Part shown: in pieces, positions 51,386 to 60,800 of the stretch
Layout of the letters: every line of letters begins with the position of its first letter
How positions within the stretch are numbered: position 1 is the stretch's first letter
Assembly: GCA_945907065.1 (NCBI GenBank)
Contig: CAMDSC010000001.1
Location: 1-64,000 of the forward strand
Length of the DNA: 64,000 nucleotides
Reading direction: 5' to 3'
Source: Chitinophaga pinensis
Lineage (GTDB): Bacteria > Bacteroidota > Bacteroidia > NS11-12g > UBA9320
Notes under the pieces: generated by a model
The model's database searches: none
What the model was told of the DNA's origin: nothing
What the model saw: the letters and a program-made list of their open reading frames with translations, nothing else
Made by a program: the position numbers and the translations under genes

Positions 51386-52870
51386 ATGGGAAATTTATTT
51401 ATTAAAAAGGATATCTATTTACTGACGAAAGAGGCAGATGAAAATGATATTGATGATGAAAAGTCGTTAAAAAGAACTCTTACAGCTGGTAACTTAATTG
51501 CTCTTGGTATTGGTGCTATTATTGGAGCTGGGCTTTTTGTAAGAACTGCAGCAGCAGCAGCTAATAATGCAGGACCATCAGTTACTATTGGTTTTATTAT
51601 AGCCGCAATTGGTTGTGCTTTGGCTGGATTATGTTATGCTGAATTTGCAAGTATGATTCCTATTGCAGGAAGTGCATATACCTATAGTTATGCAACTATG
51701 GGAGAATTTATGGCTTGGATTATTGGTTGGGATTTAGTTTTAGAATATGCTTTAGGCGCTGCCACTGTGGGTATAGCTTGGAGTGAATATCTTAATAAAC
51801 TTTTAGAGTATGTTAGTATGCATATTCCCTATGAATGGTGTCACTCTCCGTTTGAAACCTCCACTCTAGGTATTACCGGTATTATGAATATTCCAGCTTT
51901 ATTCATTATTCTCTTATTATCACTTCTTCTTATTAGAGGAACTAAAGAATCGGCTTGGGTAAATGGTATCATTGTTATTACCAAAGTAGCTATTGTTATT
52001 TTATTTATAGTTTTTGGTTGGTCTTTTATGAATCCAATTAATCATGCTAACTATATTCCTGAAGCTACAGTTTATGTTGATAGTCAAGGAGTCGATCATA
52101 ATTATGGTGGAATTATGGGGATTCTAGGTGCAGCAGGAGTTGTGTTTTTTGCGTTTATAGGTTTTGATGCAGTAAGTACGGCTGCCCAAGAATCTAAAAA
52201 TCCTAAGCGTGATATGCCGATAGGTATTTTGGGTTCATTAGCAATATGCACAGTTCTTTATATATTGTTTGCACATGTGCTTACTGGTGTGGCTACAATT
52301 GATGATTTTAGAAATCAAGGGAAGGAAGCCTCAATTGCTTATGCAATTAAAACTTATATGACTGGTTATGATTGGTTGGCAAAGTTGGTTACTGTAGCTA
52401 TTTTAGCTGGTTTTAGTTCAGTGATTTTAGTTATGCTAATGGGTCAAAGCCGTGTGTTTTATTCAATGAGTTGTGATGGATTAATTCCCCCGGTATTTAG
52501 TGTATTGCATAAAAAATTTAGAACACCCTATAAATCAAATCTTATCTTCTTTGTTTTTGTAGGCAGTTTTGCGGCATTTGTTCCTGGAGATATAGTGGGG
52601 GATATGACTAGTATTGGAACTTTGTTTGCATTTATTTTGGTTTGTGCAGGAGTTATGATATTGCGAAAAACAAATCCTGAAATTCATCGTAATTTTAAAA
52701 CTCCTTTGGTTCCATTGGTCCCTATTTTAGGAATGATTGTTTGCCTTGCCATGATATTTGGATTGGGTTGGCCTAACTGGTCACGTTTGTTGATTTGGTT
52801 GGCCATTGGAATGATTATTTATTTTGGGTATAGCAGGAACCACAGTAAACTAGGCAATCCTAAAAAATAA
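51386..52870 (+). CDS. APC family amino-acid permease
   Basis: A 494-aa inner-membrane transporter with 12-13 hydrophobic segments. The first helix region, LIALGIGAIIGAGLFVRT at 37-54, has the GIGxxIGxGIF-type substrate-binding motif. The second is GPSVTIGFIIAAIGCALAGL and the GFDAVSTAAQESKNPKRDMP element near 254-273 is typical of the cationic amino-acid transporter (CAT) branch. Likely imports amino acids with protons; the specific substrate is not known. Own promoter, and a shared terminator with the convergent DUF2480 gene. Confidence 0.92.
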   Translation: MGNLFIKKDIYLLTKEADENDIDDEKSLKRTLTAGNLIALGIGAIIGAGLFVRTAAAAANNAGPSVTIGFIIAAIGCALAGLCYAEFASMIPIAGSAYTYSYATMGEFMAWIIGWDLVLEYALGAATVGIAWSEYLNKLLEYVSMHIPYEWCHSPFETSTLGITGIMNIPALFIILLLSLLLIRGTKESAWVNGIIVITKVAIVILFIVFGWSFMNPINHANYIPEATVYVDSQGVDHNYGGIMGILGAAGVVFFAFIGFDAVSTAAQESKNPKRDMPIGILGSLAICTVLYILFAHVLTGVATIDDFRNQGKEASIAYAIKTYMTGYDWLAKLVTVAILAGFSSVILVMLMGQSRVFYSMSCDGLIPPVFSVLHKKFRTPYKSNLIFFVFVGSFAAFVPGDIVGDMTSIGTLFAFILVCAGVMILRKTNPEIHRNFKTPLVPLVPILGMIVCLAMIFGLGWPNWSRLLIWLAIGMIIYFGYSRNHSKLGNPKK

Positions 52871-52893
52871 GAATCATGTATTTTGATGTATAA

Positions 52894-52928
52894 AAAAAAC
52901 CTCTGAATTATTTATTCAGAGGTTTTTT
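52894..52928. terminator. Bidirectional intrinsic terminator
   Basis: aaaaaacctctgaat (52894-52908), loop tattt, attcagaggtttttt (52914-52928): a perfect 15-bp stem. A's on one side and T's on the other let it end both the permease gene and the convergent DUF2480 gene. Confidence 0.93.
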
Positions 52929-52943
52929 ATGTTAAAGATTATT

Positions 52944-53450
52944 TTACAATTTCTTTTTATAAACAGGAACGGTACTGCAAGGTTCCCCATACATAATACT
53001 TGCGGCTATAGGAAGTAAAAGTCTAGAAATTTCTACGTAAGCATTTATTGGAACGGGTAAATTTCCACACCCTTTTATTACAATTTTCTGGTTACGGAAG
53101 AACTCAAAATCAATTTCTGATAACGCTTTTTGAAATAATGAATTTTCAAGATTAATTAAATCACCAAATGCATAATGGTTAGCTATACCTGAAAGTTTGG
53201 AAGCTAACAACATATAAGCCCAAGTCGGCACAATAGCATCAGCCGAGCATGTTATGGCAACATTTTTATTTCTGTATTGTACCCAATCATTTGCTTTAAT
53301 AAATTCTCTAAAATCTTTTTCTCTTAATATTAATCCCATAAATAAGCAATCTTTTATATCAAAAATTACTCGTTCATTTTTATCATAATAATCCTCAAGA
53401 TTGAAAGTTATTAAACCACTCTGAGCTACTTTATTTACAATGGTTTCCAT
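52944..53450 (-). CDS. DUF2480 family protein
   Basis: A 168-aa soluble protein of the Bacteroidota family DUF2480: IVNKVAQSGLITFNLEDYY near the start, VIFDIKDCLFMGLILREKDF at 28-47, ITCSADAIVPTWAYMLL at 66-82, and IKGCGNLPVPINAY near 124-137. The function is not established. Lies 30 bp downstream of the pyruvate kinase gene on the same strand, so it is probably co-transcribed. Confidence 0.88.
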   Translation of the reverse strand: METIVNKVAQSGLITFNLEDYYDKNERVIFDIKDCLFMGLILREKDFREFIKANDWVQYRNKNVAITCSADAIVPTWAYMLLASKLSGIANHYAFGDLINLENSLFQKALSEIDFEFFRNQKIVIKGCGNLPVPINAYVEISRLLLPIAASIMYGEPCSTVPVYKKKL

Positions 53451-53480
53451 TTTTAATTTATCTTTTTATATTGTTTATTC

Positions 53481-54941
53481 TCAATGAACAACACTCACTT
53501 TCAAAGTGTTTGTTCTTTGTTTTTTGTGAATTGGCATACTGGCGCAATTTATTACTATATCATCTTTTTTTACATACCCTTTATCTTTTAAAAATTCCAA
53601 GGCATCGCTAATCGTTTTATCAGTACTTTCTTCGTTTTCATAATAAAAACCACGTACCCCCCAAACTAGATTTAAGGTTCTTAATACCGGGTGGTTGTGT
53701 GTGAAAATAAATATATCGCAATTAGGGCGATATGAACTTATTTTGATACCAGTGTAGCCTGAATGTGTCATTCCGATTATCGTTTTAGCATTTAAATGTT
53801 CACTCATTCGCACAGCTGTAAAACATATTTCATCCGAAATAAACGTTGGACTTTCTTTGCTAGGTTTCATTCCTTTGTAATAGGGGTTGGCATTCAACTC
53901 AACTTCTCTTAATATTTTTTCTACTACTTGTATCGTTTTTAATGCATGTTTACCTACCGAGGTTTCAGCACTTAACATTACAGCATCAGCACCATCAAGT
54001 ACCGCATTGGCCACGTCATTTACCTCAGCTCGGGTAGGGGTTGGATTTTCAATCATGCTCTCCATCATTTGTGTGGCTATAATAACTGGCTTGGCAGCTA
54101 TTATACATTTCTCAACAATTTGTTTTTGAATAATTGGTACTTTTTGCATTGGCATTTCTACCCCTAAATCGCCACGAGCTACCATTATTCCATCCGACAC
54201 GTTGAGTATTTCTTCGAAATTTTTTACAGCCTGTGGCTTTTCTATTTTAGCTATAATGCAGGTACGGGGATTGTGAGAATCAATAATTTTTCTTAGTTCG
54301 ATAATATCTTTTGCTTCTCTTACGAAAGATAGCCCAATCCAGTCAATATCATTTTTTAAAGCAAAAAGAAGATCAATATGGTCTTTTTCAGTAAGACTGG
54401 GTACTGATAAATTTGAATTTGGTAGATTAAATCCTTTACGGGAAGTGAGTAATCCGCCAACTACAACCTGCGCCATAACCGAGGTTTTGTTTACTATTTC
54501 AGTAAATTTAAGTTCTATTTTCCCATCATCCAATAATACCCTTTCGCCAGGTTTTACATCCTGAGCAAGACTACTATAATTGATATAAATTTTCTGTTTG
54601 TTACCAATACATTTTTCGGTGGTCAATACAACTTTTTCACCCCTTTTTAATTCTATAAAACCTCTTTCTATTTCTCCAATCCTAAGTTTGGGGCCTTGCA
54701 AATCGCCAAGTATGCAAATATTAGTTCCAAGTTCTTCATTTATTAGTTTTATTCTATCAATCACTTCCAAATGTGCGGCATGTTCACCATGAGAAAAATT
54801 GATGCGACATACATCAACTCCAGCCTCTATTATTTTTTTAAGCATTTCATAGCTTGAGCTGGCGGGGCCAATGGTTGCTATTATTTTGGTTTTGTTATAT
54901 CGAGGATAATTAGAGCCTTTTTGTGCGGGTAAAATTTTCAT
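53481..54941 (-). CDS. pyk: Pyruvate kinase
   Basis: A 486-aa glycolytic enzyme that makes pyruvate and ATP from phosphoenolpyruvate. Seen: KIIATIGPAS at 19-28, RINFSHG near 45-51, the catalytic IAKIEKPQAV segment, GIMVARGDLGVEMP with metal/PEP-binding residues, ATQMMESMIENPTPTRAE and DAVMLSAETSVG. The B domain (about 75-170) and the C-terminal effector domain are present. A TAnnTTTG element lies upstream. Groups with the DUF2480 gene. Confidence 0.96.
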   Translation of the reverse strand: MKILPAQKGSNYPRYNKTKIIATIGPASSSYEMLKKIIEAGVDVCRINFSHGEHAAHLEVIDRIKLINEELGTNICILGDLQGPKLRIGEIERGFIELKRGEKVVLTTEKCIGNKQKIYINYSSLAQDVKPGERVLLDDGKIELKFTEIVNKTSVMAQVVVGGLLTSRKGFNLPNSNLSVPSLTEKDHIDLLFALKNDIDWIGLSFVREAKDIIELRKIIDSHNPRTCIIAKIEKPQAVKNFEEILNVSDGIMVARGDLGVEMPMQKVPIIQKQIVEKCIIAAKPVIIATQMMESMIENPTPTRAEVNDVANAVLDGADAVMLSAETSVGKHALKTIQVVEKILREVELNANPYYKGMKPSKESPTFISDEICFTAVRMSEHLNAKTIIGMTHSGYTGIKISSYRPNCDIFIFTHNHPVLRTLNLVWGVRGFYYENEESTDKTISDALEFLKDKGYVKKDDIVINCASMPIHKKQRTNTLKVSVVH

Positions 54942-54965
54942 AGTATTGTTATCTATTAGAGCTTA

Positions 54966-54973
54966 CAAAGGTA
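54966..54973 (-). promoter_or_regulatory. Putative -7 promoter element of pyk
   Basis: TACCTTTG on the minus strand, an exact TAnnTTTG, 24 bases before the pyruvate kinase ATG. No TTG at the right -33 spacing. Confidence 0.45.
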
Positions 54974-55051
54974 TACTTAATACCAAATTATAATTTATTA
55001 AAGAGTTACCTTTCAGTTATTTTTCAAACAATCTCGATGGTAACTTTGTTT

Positions 55052-55480
55052 TTAGATGTCCAATAATTTCTTTGTTTTATCTGATAATTTCTGAATTTCA
55101 ATTTCAATTATGGCTTGAACTAATTTTTGTTTAAAAAGTAGTTCTTTAACAGATAAAATAGGTTCTGAATTTTCAGGACCGGGGATTAAAATATAATCCA
55201 AACCTTTAAATTCTTTGCTTAAAATCCCTTTGGTTCCCTTGTTTTTAATCAGTCGATATGAATTATTACTTTCGAAATCATTATTGGTAAAACTTATAAA
55301 ATAGGTTTTATCGGTATTGGTTTCCAATTCTATTTCATTATCTCTTTCTAGATTAAAATAATCGGTTTTGTTGAGAAAATGAACAAATGAAAGATGCGAC
55401 GATGATGAAACTATTCCTAAAATATAGTTTTCGTTAGTCTCATTGTCCCATTCCAGTATAAGTTTCTTTTTTTTACTCAT
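55052..55480 (-). CDS. IPExxxVDY-like family protein
   Basis: A 142-aa protein resembling the small Bacteroidota IPExxxVDY family: a short N-terminus with KLILEWDNET, then NYILGIVSSSSHLSFVHFLN and YFNLERDNEIEL, SNNSYRLIKNKG and the LDYILIPG stretch. The name-giving motif is changed (LSKEFKGLDY), so the assignment rests on overall pattern. Start at the ATG at 55480, whose first eight bases overlap the pth 3' end (ATGAGTAA); translational coupling is likely. Function unknown. Confidence 0.7.
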   Translation of the reverse strand: MSKKKKLILEWDNETNENYILGIVSSSSHLSFVHFLNKTDYFNLERDNEIELETNTDKTYFISFTNNDFESNNSYRLIKNKGTKGILSKEFKGLDYILIPGPENSEPILSVKELLFKQKLVQAIIEIEIQKLSDKTKKLLDI

Positions 55481-56039
55481 TTTTATTAACCTTTGCCATG
55501 GCTTTATCGCAACCTTCAAGTACAAATAATTCGATAGCTTTCTCGGCTTTTTTAATGCCTTGTTTTACCAACTCAATTTCATCTTCAGCCCATTTGCCTA
55601 GTACAAAATCTACCTGAAGTCCTTTTTCAAAATTATTCCCTATCCCAAATCTAAGCCTTGGATATTCATTAGAATTAAATACTTCATTAATACTTTTAAG
55701 TCCGTTATGTCCGGCATCACTTCCCTTTCCTCGCAATCGCAATTTAGCAAGAGGCAAGGCTAAATCATCCGCAATTATTAAAATATTTAACCGGTTAATA
55801 TTGAATTTATTGGCCCAATATAATACAGCCTTGCCACTTAAATTCATATAAGTCGTAGGTTTTATGCAGTGCAATTGTTTGCCTTTTAGTTTTACCAAAG
55901 CATAATTAGCAAGTCTGTCTGAACTAAAAGATGTATCATGATTTAGGGTAAAACAATCCAATACATCAAAACCTATATTATGCCGGGTATGTTCATAATC
56001 GATTCCTATATTACCTAATCCTACTATTAAAAATTTCAT
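55473..56039 (-). CDS. pth: Peptidyl-tRNA hydrolase
   Basis: A 188-aa enzyme that frees tRNA from peptidyl-tRNA dropped by ribosomes. GLGNIGIDYEHTRHNIGF at 7-24 with catalytic His20 and Asn10; MNLSGKAV at 63-70; IADDLALPLAKLRLRGKG near 88-105 with catalytic Asp; GHNGLKSI at about 109-116. Complete. The downstream gene overlaps its stop by eight bases. Confidence 0.96.
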   Translation of the reverse strand: MKFLIVGLGNIGIDYEHTRHNIGFDVLDCFTLNHDTSFSSDRLANYALVKLKGKQLHCIKPTTYMNLSGKAVLYWANKFNINRLNILIIADDLALPLAKLRLRGKGSDAGHNGLKSINEVFNSNEYPRLRFGIGNNFEKGLQVDFVLGKWAEDEIELVKQGIKKAEKAIELFVLEGCDKAMAKVNKNE

Positions 56040-56107
56040 TGTTTTTTTGTTATTTGTTATTGGGTTAATAAGAAATTAACCATTTATCATTAACCATTAA
56101 TAATTAT

Positions 56108-57298
56108 CTAAATTTTCCTAGTTGGTATCCATGCGGTTATTAAACCTATTAATATTGAAATAGCCAAAATCATTATAAAGTCCATAGCTTGCAATGCCAT
56201 TGGATAAGCCTCAACTACACTATTTTCTATGCCAAGCAAGCCATATTTTATTTGCAACCAACACACAATTAATCCTATCATCAGTCCAATAATTGAACCT
56301 ATTAACGAAATGATTAGACCAGATGAAATAAAAACTTGTTTTATGGTTCGGTGAGTTGCCCCCATACTTTTAAGTATTGAAATATCTTTTTCTTTTTCAA
56401 TAATTAACATTGTTAGTGCCCCAGCCATATTAAATGCAGCTATCAAAAGTATAAAACTGAGAATAGCAAATGTGGCCAATTTTTCACTTTTAAAAATTTT
56501 ATAGATGCTTTCTTTTTGCTGATATTGGTCTTTAATGGAAAATTTGGGGCCTAAAATTCCTGCTATTTCTTTTTTAATGTTCGAAATTTTATAACCCGGC
56601 TGCACAGCTACTTCAATTGCTGAAAGCTCATTATTATACCCAAATAAACTGCGGGCAAAAGCTAATGAAACCAATAGATACCGGCTGTCTATTTCCTCCT
56701 GAACAAAAAATGTTCCTGTGGGTAATACTCTATCAATCGTTAAATTTTGTTCGGGATTAAGATTTTCAAATTCACCTTTTTTTGGAACATAAATCGTTAC
56801 AAATCCACCGGTATTATTTATACTCAAGCCAAGTTTTGACGCTAATTCATAGCCAAATACTCCTCCTGCAATATCTGAATTTCCTAATAGAAAACTACCT
56901 TCTACTAGGGTACAATCAATTTGGGTAACCTTGTTGTAGTTGGCCGAAACCCCTTTAATAATTGCTATTTCCTGCGATTCGCCATATTTTACCATCGCAT
57001 TATCTTCCAATACTTTGGCAATGTTGTTTACTCCTTCTATTTTGTTTAGTTGTTCGTATTTTACGGAGTCAATTGTAAATGTTTTTCCTTTTAAAACTTC
57101 AATTTTTAGAGATGGGTCAAAGGCTGTAAATAGTCCGGTAATAGTAATCTCAAATCCGTTGAGTGCAGAAAGAACAATAATCATGGCGGCTGCACCTACT
57201 GCAAACGCTAGGGCTGTGATGGCAGAGATAATATTTATTGCATTGGTTTTCTTTTTGGAAAACACATAACGAATAGAAAATATCAGCGGCAGCTTCAT
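56108..57298 (-). CDS. LolC/LolE-like ABC transporter permease (FtsX family)
   Basis: A 396-aa inner-membrane permease. Helix at about 19-43 (INIISAITALAFAVGAAAMI), a periplasmic core (about 50-265), and three C-terminal helices near 270-295, 318-345 and 368-390. EKDISILKSMGATHRTIKQV at 303-322 is the FtsX coupling motif. LolC/LolE proteins extract outer-membrane lipoproteins; the matching ATPase (LolD) is not adjacent. Lies 38 bp downstream of rbfA on the same strand. Confidence 0.9.
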   Translation of the reverse strand: MKLPLIFSIRYVFSKKKTNAINIISAITALAFAVGAAAMIIVLSALNGFEITITGLFTAFDPSLKIEVLKGKTFTIDSVKYEQLNKIEGVNNIAKVLEDNAMVKYGESQEIAIIKGVSANYNKVTQIDCTLVEGSFLLGNSDIAGGVFGYELASKLGLSINNTGGFVTIYVPKKGEFENLNPEQNLTIDRVLPTGTFFVQEEIDSRYLLVSLAFARSLFGYNNELSAIEVAVQPGYKISNIKKEIAGILGPKFSIKDQYQQKESIYKIFKSEKLATFAILSFILLIAAFNMAGALTMLIIEKEKDISILKSMGATHRTIKQVFISSGLIISLIGSIIGLMIGLIVCWLQIKYGLLGIENSVVEAYPMALQAMDFIMILAISILIGLITAWIPTRKI

Positions 57299-57336
57299 GG
57301 TGAAAAAGTTAACTTCTCAAAATTTAATGCCTAGAA

Positions 57337-57696
57337 TTAAGCTTTATCTTCTTCCCTTATTTTATCAAGCAATCGTTCAATGTGTTCAGCATTATCCAAA
57401 GTAGTATCCAAATAAAAATGAAGATTAGGGATTTTTCTTACCTGATTTCGTATTTTATCGCTCAGGGCTTTTCGTATTAGGGGATTATGAAATTCAATAA
57501 GCTCCAGTAATTCTTGCTTTTTAGGGTAATTCATAACCCCAATATAAACCTTTGCAATTCCTAAATCTGCTGATAATCTAACCTCCATTATGGTTATAAA
57601 TGCCTTTTCAAAAAGCTTTGATGAAAGGGAATTAAATATTTCACTTAAGTCACGCTGTATTTGCCTTGCCAGTTTATCGGTCCGTTTTCCACTCAT
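57337..57696 (-). CDS. rbfA: 30S ribosome-binding factor RbfA
   Basis: A 119-aa KH-fold factor for late 30S maturation. The ATG at 57696 gives MSGKRTDKLARQIQRDLSEI; six earlier codons are open but lack support. ADLGIAKVYIGVM (48-60 region) and IRNQVRKIPNLHFYLDTTLD are family marks. Upstream of the LolC-like gene, with which it may be transcribed. Confidence 0.93.
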   Translation of the reverse strand: MSGKRTDKLARQIQRDLSEIFNSLSSKLFEKAFITIMEVRLSADLGIAKVYIGVMNYPKKQELLELIEFHNPLIRKALSDKIRNQVRKIPNLHFYLDTTLDNAEHIERLLDKIREEDKA

Positions 57697-57876
57697 TGCA
57701 CAAACGTACAACAAAAAATTTATTTAGTCATTTAAAGGCTTACTGTGTGTTTATATTCAGTCTAAAAAAGGCCTGTTGATTTTTTCTAAAATTTATTCTT
57801 TAAATTGCATGAAAATTTAAGACCTAAGCAACTAATTATTTACTCAGGTAGTCTTAATAATAGTAAGGAACTAGGA

Positions 57877-60800
57877 ATGAAAAATTTAATATTTAAATTG
57901 TCGCTTATTGCTTGTCTTTTTGGAAGTAATCTAGCCAAAGCTGACCATATTATGGGTTCGGATATTACCTATCGATGCTCTAAAACAAATGATAGTATCT
58001 TTACTATTATAATAAATTTTTATCGCGATTGCCGCGGGTGTTATGTATTGGGGCAAAGTCCTAAATGCGGAACCAGTGAAGATTGTAATTCTTCAGGTAC
58101 AGTACCTACTGCACTTGCACTTACATGTTCATCTAATTCTGCTAATTTGGGAACAGTAACAATGACGAGAGTGGCAATTGCTGATATTACCAAAACCTGT
58201 AAAAAAGAAATAAGTAAATGCCAGCAACCTTGTAATGGAAGTTACCCTTATGGTATTGAAAAACATACTTTTGAAGGAACCATAGATTTGCGAACTGCCA
58301 TGAAAAATGGATGTTGCATATTTAGAGTTTCTACCGGTAATATTTGTTGCCGAAGTGTATTTATTACTACAGGTCCTTCAGGAGGATTTTATACCTATCT
58401 GGAAATAGATGCCTGCAAAAAACCATGTAATACTTCACCTCAATTAACCAATGATCCAGTTTCAATTCTTTGTTGCAATCAACCCTATTTTTTTAATAAT
58501 GGTGCAGTAGATACTGTAAATTTTGATTCATTATCTTATTCATTGGTTACAGCTTGGTCTGGTTCAGGAAGTAAATCAAATTATAGTGGAGGGTTTTCAG
58601 GAGGTTTTCCGATGACTCCTTATTTTCCTACTGGTTGGACAGATAAAACTAAATCCAATCCTAATGCCGACCCTCCAATAGGATTGTTTATGGATCCTGA
58701 AACCGGTGATTTAATTTTTACCCCAACCGAGTGTGGTCAAGAAGCTGTAGTTGTAATGCAAATAGATGAATGGCGGAAAAATAGCAAAGGGGTATATGAA
58801 CATATAGGTCTTACGCGGCGTGATATGCACTTTATTGTTCAAACGTGTCCGTCCAATAATCCTCCTAAAATAACAAATAAAGTATTTAAATACAGTGTAT
58901 GTGCCGGCACCCAATTGTGCTTTGATATTACTACTGAAGATAAACCTTTTGTGCCTCCGCCACCGGCCAAAACTCCAGCACCTGATACGGTTAACCTTAC
59001 ATGGAACCGTGGTATTCCCGGGGCTACTTTTACCATTAAAAATAATAAAGCCAGAGAAAAGGTAGCCACATTTTGCTGGACTCCTAAAAAGAATCAGGCC
59101 AGCGATTTGCCTTACACCTTTACTGCTACAGCCATTGATGATGCTTGCCCAAAAAATGCTTTAACCACACGTTCGTTTTCCATAGTTGTTAAACCAATCG
59201 CTGAAACCGTTAGAAATATTGACACTTTAATCTGTGGAAAGTATATTTTTGAGAGTAAACCTTACCCTAATTTCAAATATCCGGCTACTTATTTATGGGA
59301 CGTGTCCGATTCTAATAATCAATCATTAAACAAAAAATATTATTCGTTTAAAAGTAATAATGCTCTAGCTTCAAATAAACAGAAAGATACAATTACCTTT
59401 AGAAAAGGCGGAAAGTATATTATTCATCATCGAATAAATAATGTAGTTAACTGCCCTACCGATTATTTTGATACTTTGATTGTTCCGCCATTATTAGAAG
59501 TTGATTTGGCTCTTGGCCCCGATACATTTGTTTGTGCAGGAACAACTTTAAGACTGGCAGCTAGGGTTGCTCATGGGGTTCCTAATTTTAAATACAAATG
59601 GTTTACGCCAGTTAATTTTGATACGAAAGATTCATTTGACTTTATTGATGTAACCATGAGTACTCATGATTCCACGTTTAGAGTAGAAATATCTGATAAA
59701 AATAAATGTACTGCTTTTGATACCATAAGCGTGTTTTTAAAAGCAAATCCTAAAGTGGATATGGGTAACGATATCAGAATTTGTTGGTATGATAGTATTA
59801 CCCTTACTCCAAATGCAAAATATGCGTATTGGATAGATTCGAATTTAGGAGATACTTTGCAACAAGGAGATACTTTAATGTGGAAATGGAAGTATGAAGG
59901 TGTTGATTTTGGTACAGATACATTTGCAAGAATTGCCAAAAGAGGAATGTATACTACAAGTGTGACAGATACTCTTGGCTGCACTTGGACGGATACTTTA
60001 AATCTGTTTGTCAATGATACTTTATATCCTATTGCAGGCCCCGACCAAACTAAATGTTTTAATGATACATTATTGCTTAATGCTTCGGGGTTAGATACAA
60101 TAGGGAATGGTAAAATAGGAACTTATTTGTGGTTTCAAGGTTTGCCCAAAACACCCCCATCATTTAGCTCTGCAGAAAAATTAAAATTTAGAATTAAAAC
60201 TAGTAATCCCTATTTGTTAGAACTGCAGGTACAAGAAGATACAGTGAAATGCTACGGTTATGATACTGTAAATATTACTGTAAATGCATTGCCAATACTT
60301 ACATTAATTTCACCACAAAAGTATTGTTGTGATAATGGAAATATTTCATTAGGAAGCAGCACTTATGCTACTCCTACTGGAGGAATCTGGACCTGCAGAC
60401 AAGATGCATCCGCAATAACCGGAGGTGTATTTGATACTAGAAAGGTTTGTAGCCCAACTCAAGCAGGTGTATTTACATTGATTTATACTTACACGGATCC
60501 TGTAACCTCTTGTATAAATGTAGACAGTACAGTATTTACAATTAATCCACTACCTTCACTTCAATTGGATGGTGGAACTATTTGTCAAAATGCTGAAGAA
60601 GTTCCGATAAAACCATTTATAAAAGCACCTAACAATTTAAATGCGATGGTAGATGTTCAGTTCCGTTTGCTTCAAGGGATATCAAAGACAGGCGGAGGGG
60701 TAGTTTCATTAAATGATATTGTTTATGATAAAGATCCTGGATTAGCATATGATTTTAGATTAATTGTTAGTAAAAGTATTATTGATCTTAAAGGAAAGAA

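Noticed and set aside
56940..57269. 109-aa plus-strand frame opposite the LolC-like permease
   Set aside because: Hydrophobic and Ser/Thr-rich because it is antisense to a membrane helix and periplasmic region; no independent support.
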